Notes: generated from the sequence alone by a model not told the origin. Shown: positions 25,076 through 38,043, counted from the stretch's first letter. The stretch: DNA of 64,000 bases from Helianthus annuus (GCF_002127325.2 NC_035449.2:145366946-145430945); one strand, 5' to 3'. A program made the numbers and translations.

Positions 25076-26568
25076 GATGTTCTAATATATACTACCCTTA
25101 TTTCTCAAGCACCATTGGGCCAAAGCCACAACCAATGGCTTTGGTTGACCGCCCACCCCACCAATCGCTTAACGGCAACAACACAACACATTTGTCATGA
25201 ATCTTAAGTTATCACATGCTATACTTCCGATTGGACCCCCTTTTTCCCAGCCGCCCATATTCCCCACTTGCAAACAATATACAACCAATTTTTAATTGTC
25301 TACAACAGACAATATATGTGCACCTACTAGCATGGTGGGCGGCAATCAATGCTACTCGGAAAGTTTGACCGAAAATTATCATTAATAAACTAAAGTGAGA
25401 TGGCCATGTGTAAGGACTAGCCGCCACCCACTATAATTCGGTTGGGCCAAGCCCACAACCAATGGGCTTCATTGGCCGCCCAACACCCAACCAATCAGAA
25501 TTTATGGCCGCCCAAACTCACATGCTTTCCTGCCACTTACTAACATTTGGCCTTGAACTCTACACCCCTAACCATGTTACTAGCCGACATTTTCCTTTTG
25601 CTGTTGGAATTTACAAAAGTCAGCATGCTTTATAATATTGATTGATAATATTGATTTGCTCAATCTCATAAAACTAACCAGATCATCATCACGCTGTACA
25701 TGAATACATATAAGCTATCATATCAAAGTGGCTATCCAATAATCATATGCAGTCAATTTAATTTTGCTACTAAAAATTGTGATTGGACCTACACTAGTGC
25801 CAGCCGATACATGAACCAATAACACACAACCATATTCCAACCAATGATATGAGAATATTCAAACTACTTAATCATCAATTATAAATCAATTTGCAGATCA
25901 TTCAGGAACACATACATAACAGTTGTAAATAATAACATGTATCTACATACATAACATCATTGAATCTTGCGTTCATCAAGAAACCATAGTGATAATAAAC
26001 GAATAGCTTAAACAATTGATTTTATTCAACAATAGTGCACTTACCGAAAGGGAGAGTCACTAGACTGATCGAATGGAGGGGGTTTGGAATCTTGCAATTG
26101 CCGTCACGCACTAGAGGAGGAATAGGGTTTTTAGTCTCTTGGTAACCGTCCCCTTAATCTAGTATATATTTAACGCAAACTAATTTGGGCCGTGATTTGG
26201 GCTTTGGCGGTTTTGGCGAATCCAGGCTCGGCGAAACACATATGTTTCGTCGAGTCGGTTAAATGGCGAATATAATTCTGTTTCGTCGGGCATTACGTGA
26301 TTTAGTCTAAGCGTCTTATAATAATCCTGATATTATTTTCTACACAACAAGTAATCACATATATGCAAAATGACAATACGTTTCATTAAAACACAACGCG
26401 TACAATTTCAAGTCCACAAGTCAAACGACCAACCAGTCAAAGTCAACGCACAATAAATGCGAAAGTGAAAGTCGGAAACTTGGGTTGTCACATTATCCCC
26501 AACTTAAAAGAAATTTCGTCCCGAAATTTGGTACGCACTCACTGAGGAAGCTAAGTAAGTTATATCGT

Positions 26569-29460
26569 TCACTGGTTTTCCTGGGGTGTCACATCATCCC
26601 CCCGTTGATTTGGAATTTCGTCCCGAAATTCTGTAGTAGTAGCTTCAGCCTCAGTAGTGGTTGCATTGGTTTCGAATAACTGGGGGTACTTTTCTGTCAT
26701 CTGGTCTTCGCGTTCCCAGGTGTACTCTGGGCCACGTTTGGAGTTCCAACGAACTCGGACAAGAGGGATTCTCTTGTGTTTGAGGACCTTAACATCCCGG
26801 TCCGTGATTTCAACTGGTTCCTCGACGAACTGCAACCGCTCGTCGATAGTGAGTTCCTTAAAAGGAACTATGAGGGTCTCATCTGATAGGCACTTCTTCA
26901 GACTCGACACGTGAAATACATTGTGAACTGCACCGAGTTCAGCTGGTAGGTTCAGTATGTAGGCTACTGGGCCTATTCTTTCAGTGATTTCGAACGGTCC
27001 AACAAACCGTAGATTGAGCTTGCCTCGTTTACCAAATTGAACCACACCCTTCCAGGGTGAGACTTTTAATAAAACCCGGTCCCCGACCTGAAATTCCAAT
27101 GGCTTCTTACGCTTATCCGCGTAGACTTTCTGACGGTCGCGTGCTGCCGCCATGCGTTGTCGTATTTGTGCAATCCGTTCGGTAGCGTCAACTACCATTT
27201 CTGGTCCTGTAATCTGACTATCCCCCACCTCTGCCCAACCGAGAGGTGACCGGCATTTACGTCCGTACAATGCCTCGAATGGAGCGGCTTGAATGCTGGT
27301 ATGGTAACTGTTATTGTACGAGAACTCCACCAAAGGGAGGTGCTTTTCCCAGCCGTTGCCGAAATCGATAACACACGCTCGAAGCATGTCTTCTAGAGTT
27401 TGGATAGTTCGCTCAGACTGCCCATCCGTCTGAGGATGATATGCTGTGCTCATGTCTAATCGTGAGCCGAAGGATTTGTGCATCGCTTGCCAAAGCTCTG
27501 ACGTGAATCGTGCATCGCGATCCGAAATAATAGAAGTGGGCACTCCGTGCCTTGAAACAACTTCTTTCAAGTAGATGTCTGCTAGGGTAGAAAACTTATC
27601 CGTTTCTTTGATAGCCAAGAAGTGAGCAGACTTTGTGAGTCGATCAACGATCACCCAAATAATGTCATTCCCACGCTGGGATCTAGGTAAGCCCGTAACG
27701 AAATCCATGGAAATTTCTTCCCATTTCCACTGCGGTATCTTGGGCTGCTGAAGTAGACCAGCTGGTTTCTGATATTCAACCTTGACTCTCGCACAGGTTA
27801 AGCATTTTCCAACGTACGTAGCGATGTGAGCCTTCATACTAGGCCACCAATAAGTAGTGCTGATGTCGTGGTACATTTTATCCGACCCTGGATGTACCGA
27901 ATAGCGAGACTTGTGAGCTTCATCCATTACAAGTTCGCGTAAACCGCCATAAAGTGGGACCCAAATACGCCCCGTTACGTAGTAAGCGCCGTCTTCCTTT
28001 TGTTCCATGCGTTGCCTTGAGCCGCGTAAGGCTTCAGCTTTGACGTTTTCGGGTTTCAGAGCTTCCATCTGAGCAGCTCGTATCTGAGAGGGAAGACTAG
28101 ACTGAATAGTAAGCTGTAACGCTCGCACGCGCTTCGGTAGAGTGTCTTTCCGACTGAGGGCATCAGCCACAACATTGGCCTTGCCTGGATGATACTTGAT
28201 GGCGCATTCATAGTCGTTTAGAAGTTCAACCCATCTCCGTTGACGCATATTCAAATCCTTTTGCTTAAGAATATGCTCGAGACTCCTGTGATCGGTGTAA
28301 ATCGTGCACCTGGTACCGTACAGGTAGTGTCGCCATATCTTAAGCGCGAAAATAACAGCTCCCAGCTCTAAATCGTGCGTCGTGTAGTTCCGTTCATGAA
28401 TCTTGAGTTGCCGAGAGGCGTAGGCAATAACTTTATCCCGCTGCATCAATACACAACCAAGCCCCTGTATCGATGCGTCACAGTAAACCACGAAGTCATC
28501 CGTGCCCTCGGGCAATGAGAGGATAGGTGCGCTGCATAATCTATCCTTTAAGTACTGAAAAGCAGTTTCCTGCGTATTACCCCATCTGTAAACGACACCT
28601 TTCTGTGTTAACATAGTAAGTGGTTGCGCGATCTTGGAGAAGTCTTTAATAAATCGCCTGTAGTACCCCGCCAAACCCAAGAATTGGCGTATTTCTGTCG
28701 GTGTACGCGGTGCTGGCCAATTTCTGATCGAATCTACCTTGGATGGATCGACATGAATCCCATCCTTGTTCACCACATGGCCTAAGAAGTGGACTTCACG
28801 AAGCCAGAAGTCGCATTTTGAAAACTTTGCGTACAGTTGTTCTTTTCGAAGAAGTTCCAAGATAAGACGTAAGTGCTGCTCGTGTTCCTCCTGACTCTTG
28901 GAGTAGATCAGAATGTCGTCGATGAAAACAATGACGAACTTGTCGAGATAGGGTTTGCACACCCTGTTCATAAGATCCATGAAGACTGCAGGCGCGTTCG
29001 TAAGCCCGAATGGCATGACAAGAAACTCGTAATGACCGTAGCGAGTTCTGAAAGCGGTTTTGGAGATGTCCTCATCCCGGACTCTCAGCTGATGATACCC
29101 TGACCTTAAATCAATCTTGGAATAGTAACACGACCCTTGCAACTGGTCGAATAGGTCATCCATGAGCGGAAGAGGATAACGGTTCTTCACCGTCACCTTA
29201 TTAAGTTCACGGTAGTCGATACACATCCTGAATGTTCCGTCTTTGTTCTTCACAAATAACACTGGAGCTCCCCAAGGCGAAGAGCTTGGGCGATTAAAGC
29301 CCTTTTCCAAGAGCTCTTGCAGCTGCTTCGACAGTTCTTCCAGTTCGGTTGGAGCTAAACGATACGGTGCGCGAGCTATAGGTGCTGCTCCAGGAGCCAA
29401 CTCAATCCGAAACTCGACTTGACGATGAGGAGGTAAACCAGGTAAATCTTCAGGAAACAC
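26569..29460 (-). CDS. Gypsy-2 Pol: RT, RNase H, integrase, chromodomain
   Basis: 963 codons with no internal stop, ending inside the left [14 protein letters not shown] (Asp 117), FIDD at 179-182. RNase H: YCDAS (Asp 328), DLELG (Glu 365), YTDHRS (Asp 390), ADALSR (Asp 433). Integrase: HHCC at His 516, His 523, Cys 553, Cys 556; DDE triad Asp 586 (MDFVTG), Asp 647 (ISDRD), Glu 683 (QSER), with the usual 35 residues between the last two; GPF motif at about 821. Chromodomain about 880-930 ([26 protein letters not shown]). All catalytic residues are in place. The frame is open upstream of this Met to about 29510 ([11 protein letters not shown]), so the listed start is only the first Met; in active elements Pol is made as Gag-Pol. 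One odd residue is GFNRPSSSP where Ile is usual. Confidence 0.95.
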   Translation of the reverse strand: MFPEDLPGLPPHRQVEFRIELAPGAAPIARAPYRLAPTELEELSKQLQELLEKGFNRPSSSPWGAPVLFVKNKDGTFRMCIDYRELNKVTVKNRYPLPLMDDLFDQLQGSCYYSKIDLRSGYHQLRVRDEDISKTAFRTRYGHYEFLVMPFGLTNAPAVFMDLMNRVCKPYLDKFVIVFIDDILIYSKSQEEHEQHLRLILELLRKEQLYAKFSKCDFWLREVHFLGHVVNKDGIHVDPSKVDSIRNWPAPRTPTEIRQFLGLAGYYRRFIKDFSKIAQPLTMLTQKGVVYRWGNTQETAFQYLKDRLCSAPILSLPEGTDDFVVYCDASIQGLGCVLMQRDKVIAYASRQLKIHERNYTTHDLELGAVIFALKIWRHYLYGTRCTIYTDHRSLEHILKQKDLNMRQRRWVELLNDYECAIKYHPGKANVVADALSRKDTLPKRVRALQLTIQSSLPSQIRAAQMEALKPENVKAEALRGSRQRMEQKEDGAYYVTGRIWVPLYGGLRELVMDEAHKSRYSVHPGSDKMYHDISTTYWWPSMKAHIATYVGKCLTCARVKVEYQKPAGLLQQPKIPQWKWEEISMDFVTGLPRSQRGNDIIWVIVDRLTKSAHFLAIKETDKFSTLADIYLKEVVSRHGVPTSIISDRDARFTSELWQAMHKSFGSRLDMSTAYHPQTDGQSERTIQTLEDMLRACVIDFGNGWEKHLPLVEFSYNNSYHTSIQAAPFEALYGRKCRSPLGWAEVGDSQITGPEMVVDATERIAQIRQRMAAARDRQKVYADKRKKPLEFQVGDRVLLKVSPWKGVVQFGKRGKLNLRFVGPFEITERIGPVAYILNLPAELGAVHNVFHVSSLKKCLSDETLIVPFKELTIDERLQFVEEPVEITDRDVKVLKHKRIPLVRVRWNSKRGPEYTWEREDQMTEKYPQLFETNATTTEAEATTTEFRDEIPNQRGDDVTPQENQ
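26594..26605 (-). other. Polypurine tract of Gypsy-2
   Basis: On the minus strand ACGGGGGGATGA abuts the 3' LTR start. Confidence 0.8.
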
Positions 29461-29507
29461 CTGAGGGAAATCACGTACAACTGGGATATCCTCCAGCTTC
29501 CTTTCCT

Positions 29508-30609
29508 TTACGCAAACATTTCTGCGTCTTCAAGTAAGAGATGATGCCAACCACGGCACCACTCTTGTCGCCTTGAACTTCGAGAGGTTCTTGACCAGAA
29601 CGAGGAATACGAACAATCTTTTCTTTGCATAGGATTTCTGCTTGCTGTTGCTGCTGGCGATTCCGATTTGCAAGCCGTGGGCTCCTGAATTCTTAGTTTC
29701 TGCTGTGCTCTGGCGGTCACTATTCTTGTGCTGCTGCTGTGCTTGAGACCGAACGGTAGCTGAACCCTTGCTGGAATACCTATCCCATTTCCGCTTGTTG
29801 TCACTAGGAGTAGCGGGAGTAGCAGAAGTGGTAGCGGTAGTAATAGCGCTGATACAACTAGGCAGCCTGTTCTGTTCCACCGCCTGATCCGTGAGGCGAT
29901 AAGCAAGACACCGAATGTCTTGAATGTTGTCGAGGTTAGCCGATGTAGCATAGCTCTGAATTTCTGAGGCTAGACCCTTGCGATACAATTCGATATGCTT
30001 GCTTGGAGGGTCCACCATGGTTGGACACAAGATGGCCAATTCGTTCGTCCGTTTCGTATAAGCATCAATTCCTGACCCCGTCATTTTCAAATGGTAAGGC
30101 TCCACTTCCAACTCGTGGATGTCATCACGCGTGCAGTATTCCCTTTTAATGCATTCTTGAAATCATTCCAGGGTGTGGCGTTAGCAGTTGCCAACCCTAA
30201 GATCTGCACTTGTGCGTTCCACCAAGTGAGCGCAATCCCTTCAAGTGCGCCAGTGGCGAACTTCACCCTGCGAGCCTCAGGGCATTCACACATCTCGAAA
30301 ACCGACTCGAGCTTTTCAACCGATGGAGTAGTCCCACTGCTCCTTCCGTGCCACTGAATGTGCTTGGACGATTGTCTATGAAGTTCTTGAATGTGCAGAC
30401 AGGTTGCTATGCGTTCCGACCCGTTGCGCGAGAAAGATAGGTCAAGGTTAAGCGCGAGAGTTGGGTCACGAGAGTAGGATCTAACATCCTAGAATGGGTC
30501 TGGAATAGCAGGTTATACCTCCTGCTTGTGCGGCTGCAAGTGACGCAGCAACTTGTTCGTTAATGAGAGCCGTCAACTGGGCTTGAGTCATGTCAACACG
30601 TCCAGACAT
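29508..30609 (-). pseudogene. Gypsy-2 gag and protease region with internal deletions
   Basis: Start ATG at 30609 (MSGRVDMTQAQLTALI). Capsid blocks follow in shifted frames: CECPEARRVKFATGALEGIALTWWNAQVQ (30293-30087 frame), then VEPYHLKMTGSGIDAYTKRTNEL to DNKRKWDRY (30111-29530 frame). After the KRKWD region the usual CCHC knuckles are absent: a basic RNRQQQQQ string is joined directly to EILCKEKIVRIP, which belongs to the end of protease. The DTG active site and most of protease are therefore missing. A third junction lies before LEDIPVV near 29510. Single-base frameshifts occur near 30130 and 30350. It could not yield a working capsid/protease. Confidence 0.85.
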
Positions 30610-30910
30610 GATCGAACAGTAAAGGTAGCATAAGTAAGAATGGTTCACGAATAGTGCGATGACAGAAGAGTGTAAGCACGTATGTGTTCTCAAGCAATAA
30701 CAAGTTGTGAGCAAAGTAATGTAAGCATACTACGAGCAAGTTCTATGCAATTCTAGCAAACAGGTAATAAACATGAACCTTATTACCTAGGAGGTTGAGT
30801 CTTGCACGTGGAGCGAAGCGTCGTTGTGGATCATTGAGAGCACTGTTCTGGTTATAGTCTGGTTTTAATAAAACGTTTTTCCATATTAAAACCAAGTTCT
30901 CTATAACCAA

Positions 30911-30924
30911 TGGCTCTGATACCA
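30911..30924 (-). other. Primer binding site of Gypsy-2
   Basis: Minus-strand TGGTATCAGAGCCA, a 14-base match to the initiator Met-tRNA complement, three bases inside the right (5') LTR. Confidence 0.9.
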
Positions 30925-30927
30925 ATC

Positions 30928-33759
30928 TGTCACACCCCCAAAATCCACACGCGGAGTATCACCGCTTGGGAGCGTGACTGACCAGGATCAAGCCACCAAT
31001 CATACAGAACATTGTATAAAGTAAAAGTAAATGCAATATAAACCAAACCAATTCCATATGAAAGGTGTTTCCAAAACATAAGTAAGTTGTCATTGTTTAG
31101 CGGAAGCGTATTATTGTAAAACTCATAGCAAATAAATGTCAAATATCAAAAGTGTTCAATAAGATGATCAAGATCCAAGCCCCACAACGACCTGCTCCTT
31201 CCTTGTGCAAGCTCCAATATGTACCTAAGGTCCTGCAAGGCATGCAGCAGATAATCAACAAACTAGTTGAGCGAGTTCACAGTTAATAGTTTAGTTTGGG
31301 TAATAGTGCGTTCGTTCAGTTAAGTTTCATATCGTATCAGTTCCATCGCGGCCTCCCAGGCATGTGTGCGAAGATTAGGTTCGTTAGTTCGCGACCATAG
31401 TCTTTACCGACCAGGGTGTGTGCGAAGGCAATTTATCAGTTCGTTCGCGACCATAGTCTTTACCGACCAGGGTGGGTGCGAAGGCAGTTGAGTAGTTCGT
31501 AAGCATCAACAGTTTAATCGTTCGTTACAGTATCAAAGTATGCACAAGTAATCATCCAACCCATTCCCACCCTGGGAACCCATGCCTTGGCTGTGTGAAC
31601 TCACCTTGGTTTGCTCGGTATGTTATTGCTTCTAGGATTAATTAACTGTCTAAGTCCGGTACACACGACCTAGGATGCATTGCACATAAATCCGAGATAA
31701 GTGATTGCAAGCAAATAGGGTTTACAAGTCTTTGTTATACAAGCAATTGTGTTATGTACGTTCATTGTGTACGGAATGATATGATAAAGGTTGTTTGCGC
31801 ATATGGTATCATTCAGTCAAGTGTCACATAATCACATACAGGTAGAGCATAGTAGCATGTTGTTTCTCATGGACTTGCCATCACAAACAGAAAATCTTTT
31901 CAAGTGTAACAGAACTCAAAGCATGTAACATCACTGTATTTCATATCATGCATTCAAACATGTATAAGCATAAGTAAATCGGACTTTTAATCCTTTATAC
32001 AATCTCGGACAGGATTCATTCTTATAACCTCAGATCCTTTACATACTAGTGAAGCTCGGACCAGGCACTAAGGTAAATAAGATCGGACAAGCAGTTTTTA
32101 CACTAAAATCGGACCACATATAATAACACAAAGTCGGACTAAGGAGCTCCCCCCCTTTAAACTCGGACAGGGAAGTCCCCATACAAAGCTCGGACAAAGA
32201 GGGATCAAAACTCGGACATGGGGTCTTGGGGTTAAAAGTCGGATGTTCTAATATATACTACCCTTATTTCTCAAGCACCATTGGGCCAAAGCCACAACCA
32301 ATGGCTTTGGTTGACCGCCCACCCCACCAATCGCTTAACGGCAACAACACAACACATTTGTCATGAATCTTAAGTTATCACATGCTATACTTCCGATTGG
32401 ACCCCCTTTTTCCCAGCCGCCCATATTCCCCACTTGCAAACAATATACAACCAATTTTTAATTGTCTACAACAGACAATATATGTGCACCTACTAGCATG
32501 GTGGGCGGCAATCAATGCTACTCGGAAAGTTTGACCGAAAATTATCATTAATAAACTAAAGTGAGATGGCCATGTGTAAGGACTAGCCGCCACCCACTAT
32601 AATTCGGTTGGGCCAAGCCCACAACCAATGGGCTTCATTGGCCGCCCAACACCCAACCAATCAGAATTTATGGCCGCCCAAACTCACATGCTTTCCTGCC
32701 ACTTACTAACATTTGGCCTTGAACTCTACACCCCTAACCATGTTACTAGCCGACATTTTCCTTTTGCTGTTGGAATTTACAAAAGTCAGCATGCTTTATA
32801 ATATTGATTGATAATATTGATTTGCTCAATCTCATAAAACTAACCAGATCATCATCACGCTGTACATGAATACATATAAGCTATCATATCAAAGTGGCTA
32901 TCCAATAATCATATGCAGTCAATTTAATTTTGCTACTAAAAATTGTGATTGGACCTACACTAGTGCCAGCCGATACATGAACCAATAACACACAACCATA
33001 TTCCAACCAATGATATGAGAATATTCAAACTACTTAATCATCAATTATAAATCAATTTGCAGATCATTCAGGAACACATACATAACAGTTGTAAATAATA
33101 ACATGTATCTACATACATAACATCATTGAATCTTGCGTTCATCAAGAAACCATAGTGATAATAAACGAATAGCTTAAACAATTGATTTTATTCAACAATA
33201 GTGCACTTACCGAAAGGGAGAGTCACTAGACTGATCGAATGGAGGGGGTTTGGAATCTTGCAATTGCCGTCACGCACTAGAGGAGGAATAGGGTTTTTAG
33301 TCTCTTGGTAACCGTCCCCTTAATCTAGTATATATTTAACGCAAACTAATTTGGGCCGTGATTTGGGCTTTGGCGGTTTTGGCGAATCCAGGCTCGGCGA
33401 AACACATATGTTTCGTCGAGTCGGTTAAATGGCGAATATAATTCTGTTTCGTCGGGCATTACGTGATTTAGTCTAAGCGTCTTATAATAATCCTGATATT
33501 ATTTTCTACACAACAAGTAATCACATATATGCAAAATGACAATACGTTTCATTAAAACACAACGCGTACAATTTCAAGTCCACAAGTCAAACGACCAACC
33601 AGTCAAAGTCAACGCACAATAAATGCGAAAGTGAAAGTCGGAAACTTGGGTTGTCACATTATCCCCAACTTAAAAGAAATTTCGTCCCGAAATTTGGTAC
33701 GCACTCACTGAGGAAGCTAAGTAAGTTATATCGTTCACTGGTTTTCCTGGGGTGTCACA
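30928..33759 (-). repeat. 5' LTR of Gypsy-2 (right copy)
   Basis: 2,832 bp, essentially identical to 23762-26593, including all tandem and motif arrays. Confidence 0.96.
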
Positions 33760-35175
33760 CTTCATCTCGCTAATATAATTGGTCACTTAGACTAAACGGG
33801 TCAAAAGATGAAAATATCACTTTTTGACAATATCGACTAATGGTTTGTTGAGTTGCATGATTACAGAAAAAATTATCGAGTGGTTATTTACATCGCTATT
33901 ACTTAGCGGCTATTGAGACAAGGTATTTAAATGGGTCAATATAATGATCCGAGCCAGGTACGCATAATAGGATAACTCCCATTTAAACGTAAGGTTTAAT
34001 GAGAGTTAATTGGAGTCTAAAGTAGATTTTGGTTACTTAAATAGGTAAACCGAATGTTACAATCGATGGTCATTACGTTTGAAAGGCCTATTGACCTTTC
34101 AAATAAAAATCATAATTAAAAAGAGGGCTTATGGGTCAAACAGGTTACAGTAATCCCTCATCGTTAATGAAGGGCCAAGATGGACTAAAACGCCCTTATA
34201 AGTTGAACTGAGCAAACAACCCTTAAAGGTTGTTTGGGAGCAAGTTTTATGATTCGATAAATACTTAGAAGAAGTGTAGAAGCTGAAAGAGGTAATACGT
34301 TAGTCAAACGTTACAATTTGAGTCTTTGCCGTAAAATAATGATTCGAGAGGTAAAATTTGGTTTATATAGATCACCACATTAAACCCACCATAAATACAG
34401 TTGTGGTGGAAGATTATATGATGAGAAATGTGGTAATGAAATGCTAGAAGCAATCGAATGCGATTTTAGGTTTGAAAGTGCTTAAATACCCTTAACGGGT
34501 CAAAATAAGCACTTGAGCGTAAATGGGTTTTAAGTACGTAAGAAACTCGTAACTTAAACCTAGTATGATAGGAGATAATACAATTATGAATTTCATGAGT
34601 TTAGGGAGCATATAAACCTGTTTGTTTGATTTGCACGTGAATGGGTCAAAACAGCAAGGCAGCAAGAATAATGCAGAAGCTACCGTAAGTTACGGTAGCT
34701 ACCGTAACTTACGGTAGCAACTGAAATGGTTACGGTAGATCTCAACTGGCTTACGGCAGCCCCTGAATGCCCAGTGACTACCGTAACTTACGGTGGCTAC
34801 CGTAAGTTACGGTAGCGCCTAGTTATTTTGTTGAGTTTTGTTTTGCGAACCCATTTGAACAAGTTTTAAACCCCATTTGAACAAGCTTTAAACCTCGTAT
34901 GACTAAAGCATTTCATGTTTATGAAATGTAGGTACATTTTGGATGCCGGAAGACGATCAAGCTCAAAGAAGAACCGAACACGATAAAGATACATGCTTCC
35001 GCACATTGCCTCGTCGTAAATTTTAAACGACGGATTTAATCACGTTATGTTGAATAACTTATTATTTGTAACAGTTTTAATAAACCTGTATTTTTATAGT
35101 ATGTGTAGTCTTAATTACACATCTAATTGTTGGTATTTACATGAAAAACTGTTAAATAGTAACTAGGGCCTTACA
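33760..35175 (+). repeat. 5' LTR of LARD-1, second segment
   Basis: Begins with the copied cttca and resumes the LARD-1 LTR to ...GGGCCTTACA. It includes the TACCGTAA palindrome cluster. No gene. Confidence 0.93.
34679..34817. repeat. Palindrome cluster TACCGTAA(S)TTACGGTA in LARD-1 LTR
   Basis: Four near-perfect palindromes of the form GCTACCGTAAGTTACGGTAGC or its partner with a C centre, plus extra GTTACGGTAG half-sites, within 140 bp. The two leading palindromes share an arm, so alternative hairpins are possible. The 3' LTR copy (40661-40798) keeps the first two but has mutations in the last two. Confidence 0.9.
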
Positions 35176-35178
35176 AGT

Positions 35179-35191
35179 TGGTAATCAGAGC
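35179..35191 (+). other. Primer binding site of LARD-1
   Basis: TGGTAATCAGAGC three bases after the LTR, resembling the initiator Met-tRNA complement with one inserted A. Confidence 0.75.
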
Positions 35192-38028
35192 TCAAGGTTA
35201 AAAGAATAAAGTGTTCGGTTCGAGGCTTGATCGCAAATCCGGTAAGTACAATGGTTTAGTATCATTAAAGTGTTGAGAACAACACACATGGTTATCGTAC
35301 AATACACGTTACACCAATAAAAATGATATAGAATAGATTTAGTCAACGAGATTACACGTATTGATGCGTATAGTAGAAAAGCCTTGTATTATAATACGGA
35401 CAATTATTGAAGTTGATGTTACTAATTCTTGTAAATGTTTTAATTGAAGGACACTTGCATCTGAAGATAGCGAGAGTTTAACAAATTGCGGATATAACGA
35501 TGGACGGTCCAAAGTATGACAAGCAAAGCATGCTCACCAAGGACCTAAATCGCGCAACGATCGCAAATACGTAATGGCAAGAAAGCCCGTTAGGGCAAGC
35601 ATTTACCAGGTGCACGTTTAAATTATTGCATGAATAGAAATATGCAACAAATACGTAGAAACTGATAGTTGCATATGTAGATTGAAAACTTGGAAAAACC
35701 TGAATAGAATACCTATCCAGGATATTGTTTCTAAGAGAAATAAATAGGGGTATTACTTACATGGGGTGTGATGTGAAAGTTATAAAAGGGTCATGTATGT
35801 CATGTGTTGATCGCCTACTCTGGCCAAGTAGGTAGTGAACACATGATACCATGAACTTTTTATGATGGACACGCTTACACCCGATGTAGTAAGGACAGGG
35901 TGAGTGGGACAAATTAAAAAGTACCCAAATGAATCAGATAAGCAAAATATTTGATCATAATGTAAATGCACAACCGAGTGATGGAAGTGTATTATATTAG
36001 GATAATGAGCCCGAGAGAAGGGACAAAGAAACATGTAAAACGATTAAGATACGCATTGGGAGGGGGTGTACTTACACTCGAACCTGGAGAATGTAAACAT
36101 GTAAAATGATTAAGGTACGCATTGGGAGGGGGTGTACTTACACTCGAACCCAGAGAATGTAAACATGTAAAACGATTAAGGTACGCATTGGGAGGGGGTG
36201 TACTTACACTCGAACCCGGAGAATACAAACAAGTAAAACGATTAAGATATGCACTGGGAGGGGGTGTACTTACACTCGAACCCGGAAAATGCAAACATGT
36301 AAAATGATGTAGACATGTATTGGGAGGGGGTGTACTTACACTCGAACCCGAAAAATATAAACATGTAGAATGATCAAGATATGCATTGGGAGGGAGTGTA
36401 CTTGCACTCGAACCCGGAAAATGCAAATATGCCTCTTAACGGGCCGTTTTTGTAAAACGTCAAATTTGAAGACAAGGTCGGAATATAAAAATGAAGCGAG
36501 GTCTTAATGCATACCGGGAGGGTTGCAATAATAACGACTTCGGTAAAACACCCGGTTGATGGGTAAGAATTAAACACATGCGTAGACCGAGAAACGGGAA
36601 CTCGGATGGAAAGTTAAAAGACTCGGGTTTTGAGTCATAACTAAAAGACGACAAGATAATGTAAATAGAAATTTTGAATAAATTATGTTCAACTATTTCA
36701 AAGTTGAACGGGTCGAATATAATATCATGCCGAACGACATGAGTAAACGCAAGCGGGATAAAGGTAGCGTTAAATGCAAAAGAGTAATGAGCCCGGTAAT
36801 GGGACATAACCAAATAAGAATATATGCAAATCAAATAACAGTAAGCATAAGAAGAACTGACGCATAAAGGACGTGAGAAGTCATAAGTCGGAAAATTGTC
36901 CGAAAGAAAACAATTGTAGCCGCGAAACTACAATCAAGGTTAGCGGAACCTAAGCTTGAAACCAAATGATTCCTCGAACAAAAACAGGGTGCCTTGACAC
37001 CAAACATGTATTTTAAGAATGACATGCGTAAGGAGTAATCTACGGGATCAACATAACCTTTAGGGTTATAAACAAATGAAAGGTCTACGAGACTAAAACA
37101 ACCCACGAGTCATGACTAGAAAGAAATAGATTATAAGGACCTCGCCTTAAAGAGGTGAAGGTCTAATAAAATAGCCCATAAGGCTAAGTGATAAAAACCT
37201 ACGGGTTAAATTAGATAAAGCGAGGGAGTCAGTTGAGAATCCCCGCATAAAACTAAGACTGTAAAAGAATAAATTATGGACTGCCAATATCCTGGTATGG
37301 ATAATTGGCAAAAGTTAAAGAAAAGGATCCTAAAACTAAAACTTCGGTTTTAGTAAGAAATAACGTTTTTACAAATATAAATTATGATAGGAATTTGAAT
37401 AGTAAGCATGAAAGATTCAAGTCTTGACACTTATAGGTGCAAGACGATATATTCGAAAAGTGATATTTTCGAAAATGAAAGGTTGATATAAATTAAACAT
37501 GATGTGACACGATCACGGTTAAGAAATGTAATGTGAAGTTGAATCACATTGTAACCAAGCGAGCGGTAAAAAGTAACTGGACTAATAAGTCTAGTTAGTG
37601 AGACCGATTAAGGTCAGCAATTCAAATCAAGAAATTTAGTTTGCTTGTAAGCAGTGGATTCGGTATAACTGAACCGAATAAATAAATTTGAAAACAAAAG
37701 AAATTGTTGCAAAAAGTGAAAGATTTCACTAAAGACCTTTAAACGGGTCAAAGTAAAGGATTCATAAAGAATTCGATAGTATATGAAAGCGATGGATATC
37801 GCTAAGTTAACTAAACTAGTGGAAATAACGAGATTACATTATTTCAAGTTGCACTATGTCGTATGAGATATGTAGACAATTGGTAACCAAAAAGATGTTA
37901 CCATACTTTCTGGTAATACTAACGAATGGTTAAAAGTATAAGTAATCTTTAAAAGATTTCTCGGATCGAATACATTGAGTTTAAACTCAATGAATTATGT
38001 AAGAAAAGGTTTCGAGGACGAAACCTCT
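35192..38028 (+). other. LARD-1 internal region, no coding capacity
   Basis: About 2.8 kb, AT-rich, with stops in all frames except over the 66-bp array. No gag, protease, RT, RNase H or integrase motif was found on either strand. Open frames at 35780-36034, 36460-36834 and 36831-37106 (minus) show no family features. The end (AGGTTTCGAGGACGAAACCTC) contains a GAGGTTTCG/CGAAACCTC inverted repeat shortly before the polypurine tract. Confidence 0.75.
36029..36424. repeat. 66-bp tandem array, 6 units, in LARD-1
   Basis: Six units of exactly 66 bp (AAACATGTAAAACGATTAAG, then GGGAGGGGGTGTACTTACAC, then TCGAACCCGGAGAATG). Because 66 is a multiple of three, a minus frame (36426-35992) stays open as a 22-residue Ser/Pro-rich repeat and a plus frame (36122-36307) as a Gly-rich repeat; neither has other coding support. 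Confidence 0.95.
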
Positions 38029-38043
38029 TTAAGGGGGTAGACT
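38029..38043 (+). other. Polypurine tract of LARD-1
   Basis: TTAAGGGGGTAGACT next to the 3' LTR start TGTAACACCC. Confidence 0.75.

Larger units (their letters stand above)
23762..26593 (-). repeat. 3' LTR of Gypsy-2 (left copy)
   Basis: 2,832-bp LTR. It contains a 56-bp tandem pair (24221-24332), a TCGGAC motif array (24811-25075), and two GGGCCAA...CCAATGGGC/GGCCGCCC blocks near 25110 and 25440. Small minus frames at 23764-23976 and 25212-25427 are exactly repeated in the other LTR and are not genes. Confidence 0.95.
23762..33759 (-). mobile_element. Gypsy-2: young chromovirus with open pol but deleted gag/protease
   Basis: 9,998 bp, reading on the minus strand. Both ends are TGTCACAC.../...GTGTCACA with duplication cttca at 23757-23761 and 33760-33764. 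The LTRs, 23762-26593 and 30928-33759, are each 2,832 bp; I saw only one difference (G at 24823, A at 31989). Pol (RT, RNase H, IN, chromodomain) is open for 963 codons, but the gag zinc knuckles and protease active site are missing. Layout matches Tekay-type chromoviruses (clade is inference). Confidence 0.95.

Noticed and set aside
23764..25427. Small minus-strand proteins at 23764-23976 and 25212-25427
   Set aside because: Exact copies at 30930-31142 and 32378-32593 reflect LTR identity, not gene duplication.
36029..36424. CRISPR-like array
   Set aside because: Units are contiguous without unique spacers and lie in a plant retroelement; it is a tandem repeat.
35992..36426. Ser/Pro-rich 22-residue repeat protein on the minus strand
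   Set aside because: Openness follows from a 66-bp unit divisible by three. There is no start context, no homologous domain, and the plus strand is open too.
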